Of a DNA stretch of 64,000 nucleotides, positions 33,056-42,542 are shown one piece after another; the stretch's first letter is position 1; each line of letters starts with the position of its first letter. A program made the position numbers and the translations under genes. Under the pieces are notes generated by a model. It ran no database searches. It worked only from the letters and a program-made list of their open reading frames with translations, and had not been told where the DNA came from. Origin of the DNA: an uncultured Candidatus Melainabacteria bacterium (lineage in GTDB: Bacteria; Cyanobacteriota; Vampirovibrionia; Gastranaerophilales; Gastranaerophilaceae); the NCBI GenBank assembly GCA_934754425.1, contig CAKVIN010000006.1, positions 60,625 to 124,624 of the forward strand, written 5' to 3'.

Positions 33056-34279
33056 TCACAACTTTTTAACAATTTCTTCCAAACAGATTTTTACGTGTGC
33101 ATAATTCAAACCGCCTTGCATATAAGCGACGTAAGGTGCACGCATAGGGCCATCTGCTGAAAGTTCTATAGTTGAGCCTTCGATAAATGTTCCGCCAGCC
33201 ATAATAACCTGATCTTCATACCCCGGAATATATTCAGGAATAGGAGTTACGTAACCATTAACAGGTGATAGGGATTGAATTGTTCTACAAAATTCTTCTA
33301 AATGTTCAGGTTTACCAAAAATTATATTTTGAATAATATCTGTTCTCTTTTCATCATGTCTTGGGCTGGAATTAAAACCGATATCTTCAAAAACTTTAGC
33401 CGCCAAAATTGCACCCTTAACAGCTTCTGAAACAATTGACGGTGCCATAAACAGCCCTTGGAAAATCAATCTGTGCTGATTAAACATAGCTCCGCCTTCT
33501 GAACCGATTCCAGGGGCGGTTAGTCTATTTGCTGCACGTTCAACAAGCAGTTCTTTACCTGCAATATAACCACCCGCTTCTACGATTCCTCCCCCTGGGT
33601 TTTTAATCAAAGACCCAGCCATTAGGTCTGCACCGACTTCTGTTGGCTCTTTATCATCAACGAATTCGCCATAACAGTTGTCAACAAAGCAGATACAATC
33701 AGGATTTTTGGATTTTACAATCTTACAAATTTTTTCAATCGTATCTATAGAAAGTGATTTTCTTGTTGAATATCCTTTTGAGCGTTGGATTAAAACCATG
33801 GTAGTTGTTTTATCAACCATTTTTTCTAATTTTTCAAAATCAATATCTGTGTTATTAACAAGAGGAACTTCGTCATAAAGAACACCGTTGCCGATTAAAG
33901 AAGAGCGTTTTGTTTCTTCATCTCCGGCGGTTCCGATAACTTCCTGCATAGTGTCATAAGGTGCACCGGCAACAGAAAGCAACTTATCACCATATCTTAA
34001 ATTTCCAAACAGTGCACAAGCTAAAGTATGCGTTCCGGAAGCAAAATGAATTCTCACCAATGCTTTTTCTGTACAAAATACTTGTGCAAAAACTTTGTCT
34101 AAGACTTCTCTACCCAAGTCATCATGGCCATATCCTGAAACAGTATAAAAATGTTCCGGCGCAACTTTGTTATCAAAAAATGCTTTTAAGACTTTTTTTT
34201 GATTAAAATCTCTTATATCATTAACTCGTTCAAATTCTTTTTCTAACGCTTTTTCGGCTGCTTTAAAATCATAATTCAT
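33056..34279 (-). CDS. Methionine gamma-lyase family protein (YnbB type, PLP enzyme)
   Basis: 407 residues from ATG 34279 behind AAGGGAA; an upstream frame to 34321 is unlikely. Fold-type I pyridoxal-phosphate enzyme of the 'aluminium resistance / methionine gamma-lyase family' group: 'FASGTHTLACALFGNLRYGDKLL' (cofactor phosphate region), 'CFVDNCYGEFVD' (Asp holding the ring nitrogen) and 'GSLIKNPGGGIVEAGGYIAG' (the Lys that would bind PLP). The C-terminal 'RAPYVAYMQGGLNYAH' is typical of this family. The exact substrate is not established for the family. It lies 51 bases after the FkbH-like gene on the same strand. Confidence 0.9.
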   Translation of the reverse strand: MNYDFKAAEKALEKEFERVNDIRDFNQKKVLKAFFDNKVAPEHFYTVSGYGHDDLGREVLDKVFAQVFCTEKALVRIHFASGTHTLACALFGNLRYGDKLLSVAGAPYDTMQEVIGTAGDEETKRSSLIGNGVLYDEVPLVNNTDIDFEKLEKMVDKTTTMVLIQRSKGYSTRKSLSIDTIEKICKIVKSKNPDCICFVDNCYGEFVDDKEPTEVGADLMAGSLIKNPGGGIVEAGGYIAGKELLVERAANRLTAPGIGSEGGAMFNQHRLIFQGLFMAPSIVSEAVKGAILAAKVFEDIGFNSSPRHDEKRTDIIQNIIFGKPEHLEEFCRTIQSLSPVNGYVTPIPEYIPGYEDQVIMAGGTFIEGSTIELSADGPMRAPYVAYMQGGLNYAHVKICLEEIVKKL

Positions 34280-34330
34280 AATAATACATTTCCCTTTTTG
34301 TTTTATTATAAAATAAAGCAAGCTAATAAT

Positions 34331-36100
34331 CTACGTACGCAAAGCAAGAAATTCTTTTCCCAATTTTTTGTTAACCATATTAACGATTTTATCGGCAAAA
34401 TCAGCATAAACACGTCTTGAGAAATGATTTATACATTCATTATAATCATCATCACTTTGAATTAAATCTGTCAATTCCAGAATATCAATATTATCATACT
34501 TTTTCACAAATTCTCTTACATATTTATTCAAAATAATATGTTTAGAAGCCATGCCTTCATATCCTTCAAGAAATTTTTCAGTCGGCTTTTCACTACCTAA
34601 TACAAGAATCAATTGAGTATCAGGTTTAAGAGTATTACGAATATATTCCAAGTTTTTTAACACTAATTCGACCGGAGGGTCACCTGCAAAAACATATTTT
34701 TCTTTGAAATCTCTCAATATCATTTTGTTAGCTTCTTTCATTTCTTCCGGAATCGAAGCCAAAACTTTATCCCAATTCTTTTCATCAGTAATATCACAAT
34801 TTGCGTAACCATACTCTGCATAAGTTCCGTCAAATTTATTTATATACAAACCTCGATATGTAGTAGTTAAAAGACTAAGAACTATTACATTATATTTAGA
34901 ATCAAAAAATCGTGTTTTAAATTCATCCGGATTAGGGAATGGAAAACTTTTACATAATTCTAACAATTTTTCTTGCGGAAGCTTATTTGTTTGTTCAATA
35001 AAAGCAGTATGCGTATAAGATAGAATATAAATCAATTGCTTGTTCCAATACGGAAATTCAGTATCAATATTACAATCTCCTGCAATATAGCTGATTACCG
35101 AATACAAATCGCACGCACCTTTGAACAAAATATTTATCCCTGCTTCTTTTTTTGCTTCTTTTGGTTTTATTTCAATATCGTCAACCAATTTTATCCAATC
35201 AGGTTCTGCCACCAAAAATGATGATACAGGCGGAACAATATTAATTTCAGGTTTTTTCAGATAATGATAAACAAATTGTTCAATTCCCATGTTCATAATT
35301 CTGCAAGAAAATAAGAAATGTTCTAAAGTGTTAAGTTCTTTATTTAATACATAAAACCCGCAAATACCATAATTTCCGTATTTATCTTCTGCAATAATAT
35401 AAGCAGAATCATATTTTTTATTATCAGCGAAATATTGTTGCAATTCTTCTTTACCGGTTCTTTTTTTCGTGAAATTAAGTTGATTCGTTCTATGAATAAG
35501 TTTATCAATTCTATCAACATTTTTACAACAATCTTTTTTGATACAAATTTTTATATCACTATTTCTTAAAAAATCTTCATTAGAGCCTTTTATTTTACTT
35601 TTATCTTTATTTTTTGCTTCAAGAATTTTGTATTGGCGCAATCTTGTATGTTCAAAATCGTAATCATTAACAAGATAAAGTTCTTCCGCTATTTTTGAAA
35701 TTTGTTCAGGCAAAGCAGACATTATATTTGGACAGTAATATTTTATTTCATTAATATTTGATTCGTTATCATCAATCACAATAACATTTTCTTCTCTCAA
35801 ATTCATAGAAGAAATTATATTTTTAACTCGCTGTCCCTTTGGCGTCCAATCAATTGAAGGAAACAAAAACAATTGCCAAAATTTAAGATAACCATTATTA
35901 ATAAATTGACTTCTCACATCAATCAAATTATTTTTAGAACAAATAGAATTCATAATTCCTTTTGTTACAAGCTCTTGAACAAGTTGAAGATTTTCCGGCT
36001 TAAATTTTATACCGCCTTCCGTAAGAGTTCCATCCCAAAAAGTTTCATCCAAATCCCAAATAATAAGCTTTGTTTTTGTAATATCAAAATCTTTTTTCAT
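34331..36100 (-). CDS. FkbH-like protein: HAD phosphatase + GNAT-like + SGNH-like domains
   Basis: A 589-residue multidomain protein. A HAD-IIIC domain (about 8-150) has 'LIIWDLDETFWDG' (motif I), Ser in 'SICSKN', and 'VIVIDDNESNINE' (motif IV). A GNAT-like FkbH middle (about 185-300) is 'IHRTNQLNFTKKR', 'YIIAEDKYGNYGICGFYVL'. The C-terminal third resembles an SGNH hydrolase ('KGACDLYSV', 'INHFSRRVYADFADKI'). FkbH proteins load a glyceryl or similar unit onto a carrier protein, or act in surface-glycan synthesis. No carrier protein or glycan cluster is adjacent. Confidence 0.85.
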   Translation of the reverse strand: MKKDFDITKTKLIIWDLDETFWDGTLTEGGIKFKPENLQLVQELVTKGIMNSICSKNNLIDVRSQFINNGYLKFWQLFLFPSIDWTPKGQRVKNIISSMNLREENVIVIDDNESNINEIKYYCPNIMSALPEQISKIAEELYLVNDYDFEHTRLRQYKILEAKNKDKSKIKGSNEDFLRNSDIKICIKKDCCKNVDRIDKLIHRTNQLNFTKKRTGKEELQQYFADNKKYDSAYIIAEDKYGNYGICGFYVLNKELNTLEHFLFSCRIMNMGIEQFVYHYLKKPEINIVPPVSSFLVAEPDWIKLVDDIEIKPKEAKKEAGINILFKGACDLYSVISYIAGDCNIDTEFPYWNKQLIYILSYTHTAFIEQTNKLPQEKLLELCKSFPFPNPDEFKTRFFDSKYNVIVLSLLTTTYRGLYINKFDGTYAEYGYANCDITDEKNWDKVLASIPEEMKEANKMILRDFKEKYVFAGDPPVELVLKNLEYIRNTLKPDTQLILVLGSEKPTEKFLEGYEGMASKHIILNKYVREFVKKYDNIDILELTDLIQSDDDYNECINHFSRRVYADFADKIVNMVNKKLGKEFLALRT

Positions 36101-36182
36101 GATTTAATCCTCAATCCCATTGTATCCAGTATATTATTTCATTCAAACAAGGTCAATCATACTTTTTATGGATAATATAGTA

Positions 36183-36212
36183 ACAAAAAAGACCGACTTA
36201 AAGCCGGTCTTA
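36183..36212 (-). terminator. Terminator after the coiled-coil secreted protein
   Basis: An AAGACCG-based stem (36189-36211, AAGACCGAC/GCCGGTCTT with minor mismatch), followed on the minus strand by a T-run. Confidence 0.82.
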
Positions 36213-36217
36213 TCAAT

Positions 36218-36625
36218 TTATAACATATTTTTTCTAATTTTTTCTTTTGCTCTATCGATTTCTTTTATTCTTTTCTCTATAGATGAAACTTGTTTTTTAA
36301 GAGCTTTTCTTTCTGTTTTTACTAACTTATATTGAGCATCAACATCAGCAAACTTTGTTTTACAATTTAACAAATCATTACGAATATCAACTTGTGCGTT
36401 ATCTAATTGTAAAATTGCATTTTGAATATTACCGTTACCAACAGCATCACCATCTAAAGAAGAAGCTGCCGGAGTAGAAGCAGCCGGAGCTGATTTTGCT
36501 GCTGATGAAGACGGATTTCCATATTGAGTATCATTAAAATTTAATGGTGTAAAAGCATTTCCATCTGCAAATACAACACTATTTAATGCCAATAGCATGC
36601 CTAATGATAAAACTATTTTCTTCAT
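36218..36625 (-). CDS. Hypothetical secreted coiled-coil protein
   Basis: 135 residues. A clear Sec signal peptide (residues 1-20, ending 'VVFADG') is followed by an Ala/Ser/Pro-rich linker ('SSSAAKSAPAASTPAASS'). The C-terminal helical region (about 65-135) is rich in charged heptads ('VKTERKALKKQVSSIEKRIKEI'), suggesting a periplasmic coiled coil. No family is recognised. It is monocistronic with its own terminator. Confidence 0.7.
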   Translation of the reverse strand: MKKIVLSLGMLLALNSVVFADGNAFTPLNFNDTQYGNPSSSAAKSAPAASTPAASSLDGDAVGNGNIQNAILQLDNAQVDIRNDLLNCKTKFADVDAQYKLVKTERKALKKQVSSIEKRIKEIDRAKEKIRKNML

Positions 36626-36712
36626 AATCTAATTCTCCTCTTATACTTAACAACATAATATTACATGATTTATACTTTGCACATCCTATATTAAATGTAT
36701 AATAATATTATA

Positions 36713-37165
36713 ATGAATAATAATTATTGTAACATGTGTGGAAAATGCTGCAATAAAATAGCGGTTGATTTTTCGAAAAATATTATTTACAGAGATGGCA
36801 TTCAAACTTTGGATGACAACTTAAAAAAATGTCTTATTAAAACTGAATCAAAAGAAAATATTACATTCTGCACTTGTAAATATCTACAAAATAATCTTTG
36901 CACTCACCCAAACAAACCGGAAATATGCAAAAATTATCCATCTTCACAATTTGCTTTTTTACCTGAAAATTGCGGATACTATGGAGTTATATTTTCAAAA
37001 CACGAAAAATTTATGCAAAAAATTCGCAAATTAAAAGAAGAAATTTTACACTATGAAACATTGATGATTTCTTGCCCTAAAAATGATGCAAAACAATATG
37101 CAAAAATCATTGAACAACATAAAAAATTTATTGATAAATACAAAGTTTACTTTCAAGATACATAA
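36713..37165 (+). CDS. YkgJ-type cysteine-cluster protein
   Basis: 150 residues from ATG 36713; an earlier ATG at 36695 overlaps the -10 box TATAAT (36699-36704). A zinc/iron-binding cysteine cluster appears as 'YCNMCGKCCNKI', 'FCTCKYLQNNLCTHPNKPEICKNYP', matching the YkgJ/CxxCxxCC family. A helical tail of about 60 residues follows. The family is of unknown function, often a putative Fe-S or zinc protein. No Shine-Dalgarno is seen, so this may be a leaderless gene. rimO starts 20 bases downstream. Confidence 0.85.
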   Translation: MNNNYCNMCGKCCNKIAVDFSKNIIYRDGIQTLDDNLKKCLIKTESKENITFCTCKYLQNNLCTHPNKPEICKNYPSSQFAFLPENCGYYGVIFSKHEKFMQKIRKLKEEILHYETLMISCPKNDAKQYAKIIEQHKKFIDKYKVYFQDT

Positions 37166-37185
37166 GTTTATGTTACATTTGAGTT

Positions 37186-38484
37186 ATGAAAAAAATAGCT
37201 TTAGTTAGTCACGGTTGTGCAAAAAATTTAGTAGATTCAGAGTTAATCCTTGGGCTTTTAGCTCAAAACGGATACGAAATTACACTTGATGAAAATGAAA
37301 CAGATACAGTAATTGTAAACACATGTTCTTTTATTTGTGATGCAGAAAGAGAATCAATCCGTACGATTTTGGAACTTGTGGATGCAGGCAAAAAAGTTAT
37401 TGTAACAGGTTGCTTAGCACAAAAACATCCGGAAGATTTAAAAAAAGAAGTTCCGGAAGTTGCAGCCGTTGTCGGAGCTACAGACTTTACAAAAATAATC
37501 GAAGTTTTGAAAGAAATGGAAAACGGTTATGTTTGTGAAGTTAGCGAAAAACCTGATTATATTTATCCGGAAGAAGTTGAACGTCAACAAATTACTATGG
37601 GCGCAAGCTCTTACATAAAAATTGCTGATGGTTGCAATTATAGATGTGGATATTGCATAATTCCATATTTGAGAGGTGATTATCATTCCAGAAAAATGGA
37701 AGATATTATTGAAGAAGCAAAAAAACTTGTTAAACGTGGCGTTACAGAAATAATTTTAATTGCTCAAGATACAACAGGTTACGGAATTGATTTATACAAA
37801 AAACCAATGCTTCCAAAATTATTAGAAGAATTAAACAAAATTGACGGCTTGGGTTGGATAAGAATTATGTACGCTTATCCTACACAAATGAGCGATGAAT
37901 TATTAGATACTATAGGACGTTTAGATAAAATTGTTAAATACGTCGATATTCCACTACAACATTCACATCCTGAAATGTTAAAAATGATGAATAGACCTGC
38001 TTTTGATTATCGTCCGATGATAGAAAACATTAGAAAAAGAGTTCCAAATGTTTCAATAAGAACAGCATTTATTGTTGGATACCCAGGTGAAACAGAAGAA
38101 CATTTTGAACATCTCTGCAATTTTGTGCGTGACATGAAATTTGATAGAATGGGAGTGTTTACTTATTCAAGAGAAAAAGGCACTCCGTCTTATAGTATGC
38201 CAAATAGAGTTCCTGCAAAAATTGCAAAACAAAGATATAAAAAACTTATGGAAATCCAGCAAAAAATTTCTATAGACAGAAACAAAAGTTTTATAGGAAA
38301 AACAATCCCTTGTATTATCGAATGTTTTGCAGACAATGGCGAAGTTATTGCACGTTCTCAATATGATGCACCGGAAATTGACGGAGTAGTTAACATAAAA
38401 ACTGACAAACACGTTGTCCCTGGTGACATTGAAATGGTTAAAATCATTGATGCAACAGAATATGATTTAGTTGGCGAAATCTAA
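37186..38484 (+). CDS. rimO: Ribosomal protein S12 methylthiotransferase RimO
   Basis: A 432-residue radical-SAM methylthiotransferase that adds a methylthio group to Asp89 of ribosomal protein S12. The N-terminal UPF0004 domain starts 'KKIALVSHGCAKNLVDSE' with three cluster cysteines (at the start, in 'VNTCSF' and in 'VTGCLA'). The radical SAM motif is 'CNYRCGYC', followed by 'IIPYLRGDYHSR', a RimO rather than MiaB signature. The C-terminal TRAM domain ends 'MVKIIDATEYDLVGEI'. It probably shares a transcript with the YkgJ-like gene. Confidence 0.97.
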   Translation: MKKIALVSHGCAKNLVDSELILGLLAQNGYEITLDENETDTVIVNTCSFICDAERESIRTILELVDAGKKVIVTGCLAQKHPEDLKKEVPEVAAVVGATDFTKIIEVLKEMENGYVCEVSEKPDYIYPEEVERQQITMGASSYIKIADGCNYRCGYCIIPYLRGDYHSRKMEDIIEEAKKLVKRGVTEIILIAQDTTGYGIDLYKKPMLPKLLEELNKIDGLGWIRIMYAYPTQMSDELLDTIGRLDKIVKYVDIPLQHSHPEMLKMMNRPAFDYRPMIENIRKRVPNVSIRTAFIVGYPGETEEHFEHLCNFVRDMKFDRMGVFTYSREKGTPSYSMPNRVPAKIAKQRYKKLMEIQQKISIDRNKSFIGKTIPCIIECFADNGEVIARSQYDAPEIDGVVNIKTDKHVVPGDIEMVKIIDATEYDLVGEI

Positions 38485-38493
38485 TTTTTAAAA

Positions 38494-39849
38494 TTAGAAA
38501 TCTCTCGGATTTACACCTTTGCGCCAGTTTAATTCAATTTGTTCCAAAGAAATTCCTTTTGTTTCCGGTACAAAAAAGTAAACGAAAATTATACACAAGA
38601 TTGACACGATTCCAAACATCCAGAATGTCCATGCGCCGCCAATTCTATATAACAACACAGGAAAACTTCCTACGACAAAGAAATTAAATGCAAAGTTTGA
38701 AACAGTACATACGCTCATTGCAACTCCACGAATCTTCAGTGGAAAAACTTCTGATACTAAAATCCAACCGATTGGTCCAAGGCTCATTGCAAAACAAATA
38801 ATATAAGTTACCAAGCTACCTACAGCAACCCACTTTAAGCTTGAACCGAGAACTCCAGCCAAAGCAAATGACGTTCCTAAAGCAAACAAGCTCAACATTA
38901 CTCCGGTTAATCCAAAATAAAGTAGAGGTTTTCTACCTAATTTATCCGTAAAATACACAGCAACAATCGTCATAATAAAATTCACAATTCCAATACCGGT
39001 AGTTGCGTATATTGCAGTAATATTACTATCAAAACCGGCAGTCTTAAATATAGTCGGTGCGTAATATATAATCGTGTTAATGCCGGTGCAAATTTGTGCA
39101 AACATAATTCCAACACCAACAACAAACGGCATCAACATCCATTTTTTAAAACGGAATTTTTTCTCTTGAGTATCACTACACAAAGTAGCTTTTATCTCTG
39201 CAACTTCTTTTTTTACATCAATATCGGGTTCGATTTTAGCAAAAACCTTTTCAGCTTCTTCTTCTCTTCCTTTTGATACAAGCCAACGTGGAGTATCGTT
39301 CATAAAACACATTCCTACAAACAAAATTACCCCAGGAAGAACACCGGCAAATAGCATCCATCTCCAATTGTAAACAGCGTGAGCAAAAACTGCGTTTATA
39401 AAGTAAGAAAATAAAATACCTGCCGTTATTGCCCATTGATACAAAGAAACAAGTGTTCCCCTTAATTGTTTTGGAGAAATCTCAGATAAATACAATGGCA
39501 CAATAAAATTAACAATACCAACTGCGAAGCCAACAAAGATTCTGGAAATTATAAGAACATAAACATTTGGTGCAAATGCACAAAGAATTGAACCCAGAAT
39601 AAAAATTACAGCCGTTGCCATAATAATCTTCTTTCGTCCAAAAACATCCGCCAAAATTCCATTCGTTGCGGCACCAACGACTGCACCAATTAATACAGAG
39701 CTTACCAAAAATCCTTGCAATGTATCAGGTAACAACCAAGTGTCATTTATAAACAATAGCGCACCTGAAATTACACCAGTATCATATCCTGATAACAAAC
39801 CGCCCAAAGACGCTACAATTGCAACAACATAAAGCCAAAGGTACTTCAT
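38494..39849 (-). CDS. Sugar porter (MFS transporter)
   Basis: 451 residues from ATG 39849 behind AGAGGA. Twelve membrane helices of the major facilitator superfamily. Sugar porter signatures: 'GGLLSGYDTGVISGAL' (helix 1), 'DVFGRKK' (loop 2-3), 'RIFVGFAVGIVNFIVPLYLSEI' (P-x-Y-x-x-E-x-x), 'DKLGRKPLL' (loop 8-9) and 'PETKGISLEQIE' at the end of helix 12. Likely a sugar/H+ symporter of the XylE/GalP type. It converges on rimO with nine bases between the stops. Confidence 0.95.
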   Translation of the reverse strand: MKYLWLYVVAIVASLGGLLSGYDTGVISGALLFINDTWLLPDTLQGFLVSSVLIGAVVGAATNGILADVFGRKKIIMATAVIFILGSILCAFAPNVYVLIISRIFVGFAVGIVNFIVPLYLSEISPKQLRGTLVSLYQWAITAGILFSYFINAVFAHAVYNWRWMLFAGVLPGVILFVGMCFMNDTPRWLVSKGREEEAEKVFAKIEPDIDVKKEVAEIKATLCSDTQEKKFRFKKWMLMPFVVGVGIMFAQICTGINTIIYYAPTIFKTAGFDSNITAIYATTGIGIVNFIMTIVAVYFTDKLGRKPLLYFGLTGVMLSLFALGTSFALAGVLGSSLKWVAVGSLVTYIICFAMSLGPIGWILVSEVFPLKIRGVAMSVCTVSNFAFNFFVVGSFPVLLYRIGGAWTFWMFGIVSILCIIFVYFFVPETKGISLEQIELNWRKGVNPRDF

Positions 39850-39929
39850 ATAAATTCCTCTTTGCACACATAATTTGTATAAACTCTATATCTTTATTAT
39901 AACATATTTTTTAAATTGTACATGTATAA

Positions 39930-39966
39930 CAAAAAATGCGACTAACTTAAATAAGTCAGTCGCATT
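39930..39966 (-). terminator. Terminator after pgi
   Basis: An AATGCGACT / AGTCGCATT stem (39935-39943 with 39958-39966, extended by an inner ACTTA/TAAGT pairing), then a T-run on the minus strand. Confidence 0.85.
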
Positions 39967-39990
39967 AATAAATTTATTCAATTCTTAAAA

Positions 39991-41289
39991 CTAAGAAATT
40001 CTACCCGGAACAACAACTCCACCTTTCAAATTCTTTTTGTAGAATTCAACGTGTGGTTGAAGTACGCTATCAAGAACTTCCGGAAGTTGTTTATTTTGCA
40101 TAACAGCTTCAACGATTTCCTGATAACAAGTTGCAAATGCTCTCAATTGAGTTACAGCACCTGCAGCTTCCGGAGTTAAACCAAGCTTAGATGTTTCTAC
40201 ATATTCTTTGAAGAATGCACCTGCTGATTCATAAGACTTAGTCAAAGCACCGATATAAGCTTCTGCGTTTTCAGAACAAACACCCTTATCTACTGGAACA
40301 GTTAAAGCAAAAACTAATTTATTTGCAGGATTAAAGTGAGCTTCTGCAGAGTGGTGCATTGCATCAGGAACTTTTGCAATCTGTTTAAGAGTGTCTTTAA
40401 CAGATTCATTTTGCATTTGAGCATGCCAGTAAACTGTGTTTTCAAACATTGAACCCATATATTGATGAACAGAAGCAGAAATACCGTTAAGTTTAGCATC
40501 TGCCCAGAAAATACCTTCTTTTAATGCGTCATTCAATTCCAAATCTTCAGACAATGACAATGAAGAAATTTCTTGAGCTGACATTAACATAGATTTCATA
40601 TCTTCTTTGCTCATTCCTGCAAATGCAAGTGTGAATAAAGCGTGATCATCAAAAGCAGAGAATCTTCCGCCAACATCATCATGGATGAACAAATCGCCCA
40701 ACCAACCATTTTCGTTAGAAGTTCTTCTTAACTCACTCTTTTCTGCATTCTTATCAGTTACAGCAATAAAGTGTTTTGCTGTTGATTTTTTTGCTTCTTC
40801 TACTGATTGACCTTGAGCAATATAAGCATCTTCTACCATTTTTTGGATTCTCAAGAAACCATCTTTTGTTTCAAAAGTAGAACCTGATTTAGAAGCGATT
40901 AGATAGTTTGATGATAGAACATCATTACCTAATTTTTCTAAAAATCTTGCAAAACTGATTGAATCAACATCTGAATAGAAATAAATTTTATCAGAATTGA
41001 TATTCAAACCGTTGATACCCAACATATGTTCAACAGTGTGTTTTGAACCGCCAATACCCATTACGCTAAGTTTTTCAACACCTGTTTGTGATTTTAATTT
41101 TGAAGCCAAAGCATAGATATCATCTAATCTTTTTGCTTGTTCTTGTGGTAAGTTTACCCAATTCAAGAATTTTCCTTCTTTATTTGCACGAGAAGAAAAT
41201 TCTTTAACAAATTCAGATGTTTTAGAAGAATATTTTGAAAAATCTACACCTGAAAAAGTAGTTCTTAATGATGAAATTTTTGTTAACAT
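39991..41289 (-). CDS. pgi: Glucose-6-phosphate isomerase
   Basis: A 432-residue PGI converting glucose-6-phosphate and fructose-6-phosphate. It shows the sugar-phosphate loop 'VMGIGGSKHTVEHM', 'LIASKSGSTFETKDG' (phosphate-binding Ser/Thr), 'NENGWLGDLFIHDDVGGRFS' (split, with active-site Arg) and an active-site Glu region. It is shorter than the 550-residue E. coli enzyme, as in the compact bacterial group. AAGGAG precedes the ATG. Upstream lies a MFS sugar transporter on the same strand's far side, with a terminator between. Confidence 0.95.
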   Translation of the reverse strand: MLTKISSLRTTFSGVDFSKYSSKTSEFVKEFSSRANKEGKFLNWVNLPQEQAKRLDDIYALASKLKSQTGVEKLSVMGIGGSKHTVEHMLGINGLNINSDKIYFYSDVDSISFARFLEKLGNDVLSSNYLIASKSGSTFETKDGFLRIQKMVEDAYIAQGQSVEEAKKSTAKHFIAVTDKNAEKSELRRTSNENGWLGDLFIHDDVGGRFSAFDDHALFTLAFAGMSKEDMKSMLMSAQEISSLSLSEDLELNDALKEGIFWADAKLNGISASVHQYMGSMFENTVYWHAQMQNESVKDTLKQIAKVPDAMHHSAEAHFNPANKLVFALTVPVDKGVCSENAEAYIGALTKSYESAGAFFKEYVETSKLGLTPEAAGAVTQLRAFATCYQEIVEAVMQNKQLPEVLDSVLQPHVEFYKKNLKGGVVVPGRIS

Positions 41290-41473
41290 AATTAACTCTC
41301 CTTTTTGTACCTTTTGTGCACCAATATTTAACTATATGATATCATAAAAGAATTATTATCATTTATTTTTTTAAGCTTTTCTTGTAGAATAAGAAAAGAC
41401 AACCCCTTAGACTAGAAGGGAGGGGAAACAAGAATGCCCCACCAAATACACAAAAATAAGAATAGAGGAATTT

Positions 41474-42097
41474 ATGGAATATATTAATTTAATCATCACA
41501 CATCTGGTAAGTTTTATTGAACACATTGTAACTGCAATGGGTCCATTAGGCATAAGCTTATTAATGGCAATCGAATCTTGTAACATTCCGCTTCCAAGCG
41601 AAGCTATCTTACCATTTGCAGGATATATAGTAAGCAAAGGTGAAATGAATTTCCACTTAGCAGCGTGGGCAGGAGCTTTCGGTTGCGTTCTCGGTTCAAT
41701 CCCTTCTTATTACTTAGGCTTCTTTGGAGGACGTAAATTTGTTGAAAAATATGGAAAATATTTCTTAATCTCACATAAAGATTTAGACGAAGCTGATAAA
41801 TGGGTTGAAAAATATGGTGACTGGGCATTTTTCGTTTGCAGAATGTTGCCTGTCATAAGAACATTCATCTCACTTCCTGCCGGAATATTAAGAGCAAAAA
41901 AGAGAATATTTTTCACCCTTACTTTTCTAGGTTCACTTGTTTGGAGCTATTTGTTGATTTATGTTGGTGTAAAAATGGGACAAAACATGGAAGCTTTCAA
42001 ACACATCTGGCATAAGTTTGATATTCTTATCGTTGTTGTATTCGGCATTCTTGGAATATTTTATATCTACAAACACGTAAAAGCATTACGCTCATAA
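41474..42097 (+). CDS. DedA-family membrane protein
   Basis: 207 residues with five to six hydrophobic segments. It carries the DedA/VTT motif region 'GSIPSYYLGFFGGRKFVEKYG', the conserved amphipathic 'KWVEKYGDWAFFVCRMLPVIRTFISLPAG' (split here, R-x-x-P-x-x-R and P-A-G), and a C-terminal membrane helix. DedA proteins include transporters or scramblases of undecaprenyl phosphate and phospholipids. AGAGGAA precedes the ATG. Confidence 0.93.
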   Translation: MEYINLIITHLVSFIEHIVTAMGPLGISLLMAIESCNIPLPSEAILPFAGYIVSKGEMNFHLAAWAGAFGCVLGSIPSYYLGFFGGRKFVEKYGKYFLISHKDLDEADKWVEKYGDWAFFVCRMLPVIRTFISLPAGILRAKKRIFFTLTFLGSLVWSYLLIYVGVKMGQNMEAFKHIWHKFDILIVVVFGILGIFYIYKHVKALRS

Positions 42098-42191
42098 TAA
42101 TAACTAAATGTCACGTTTTGTGAGAGGTAAGAACCCACCGAGCTTTGCTTGGTGCGTGAGACGGAACTATGGATTTTCAGCTATAAATACA

Positions 42192-42267
42192 TGCGCCTGG
42201 CGGGAGTCGAACCCACGGCAGACAAGGTTTAGGAAACCTCCGCTCTATCCTACTGAGCTACAGACGC
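42192..42267 (-). tRNA. tRNA-Arg (anticodon CCT)
   Basis: A 76-base cloverleaf on the minus strand. Acceptor GCGTCTG pairs with CAGGCGC (one G-T), discriminator A, anticodon loop TTCCTAA giving CCT, T-loop TTCGACT. CCA is not encoded, unlike the tRNA-Lys in this window. Downstream (42100-42180) is a CACCAAGC/GCTCGGTG hairpin and a stretch similar to the diverged unit next to tRNA-Lys. Confidence 0.93.
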
Positions 42268-42494
42268 ATAAAATTTTCAAACATATAAATTTGAACACAA
42301 ACCATCACGTAACAAATTTTTTGATATTTGAATTCAAAACAAATTTATTCCTAAGGCAATCTTAACACATCTATTTTTTTAAGTCTAGCTTTGCAATTAT
42401 TTAATAATAGTTTTAAGACATATATTTCAACCGATATTGTGAACTTTTGTAAAGTTTGAGTATTTTTAGGGTTTAGAAGTCCTACAACATGTTA

Positions 42495-42500
42495 TATAAT
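42495..42500 (+). promoter_or_regulatory. -10 element of the following hypothetical gene
   Basis: A perfect TATAAT 42 bases before the start codon, with no convincing -35. The leader ends with AAGGA. Confidence 0.45.
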
Positions 42501-42542
42501 GAGTGTATATAAGTATATTAATCCAGTATTAAGGACTATAAA

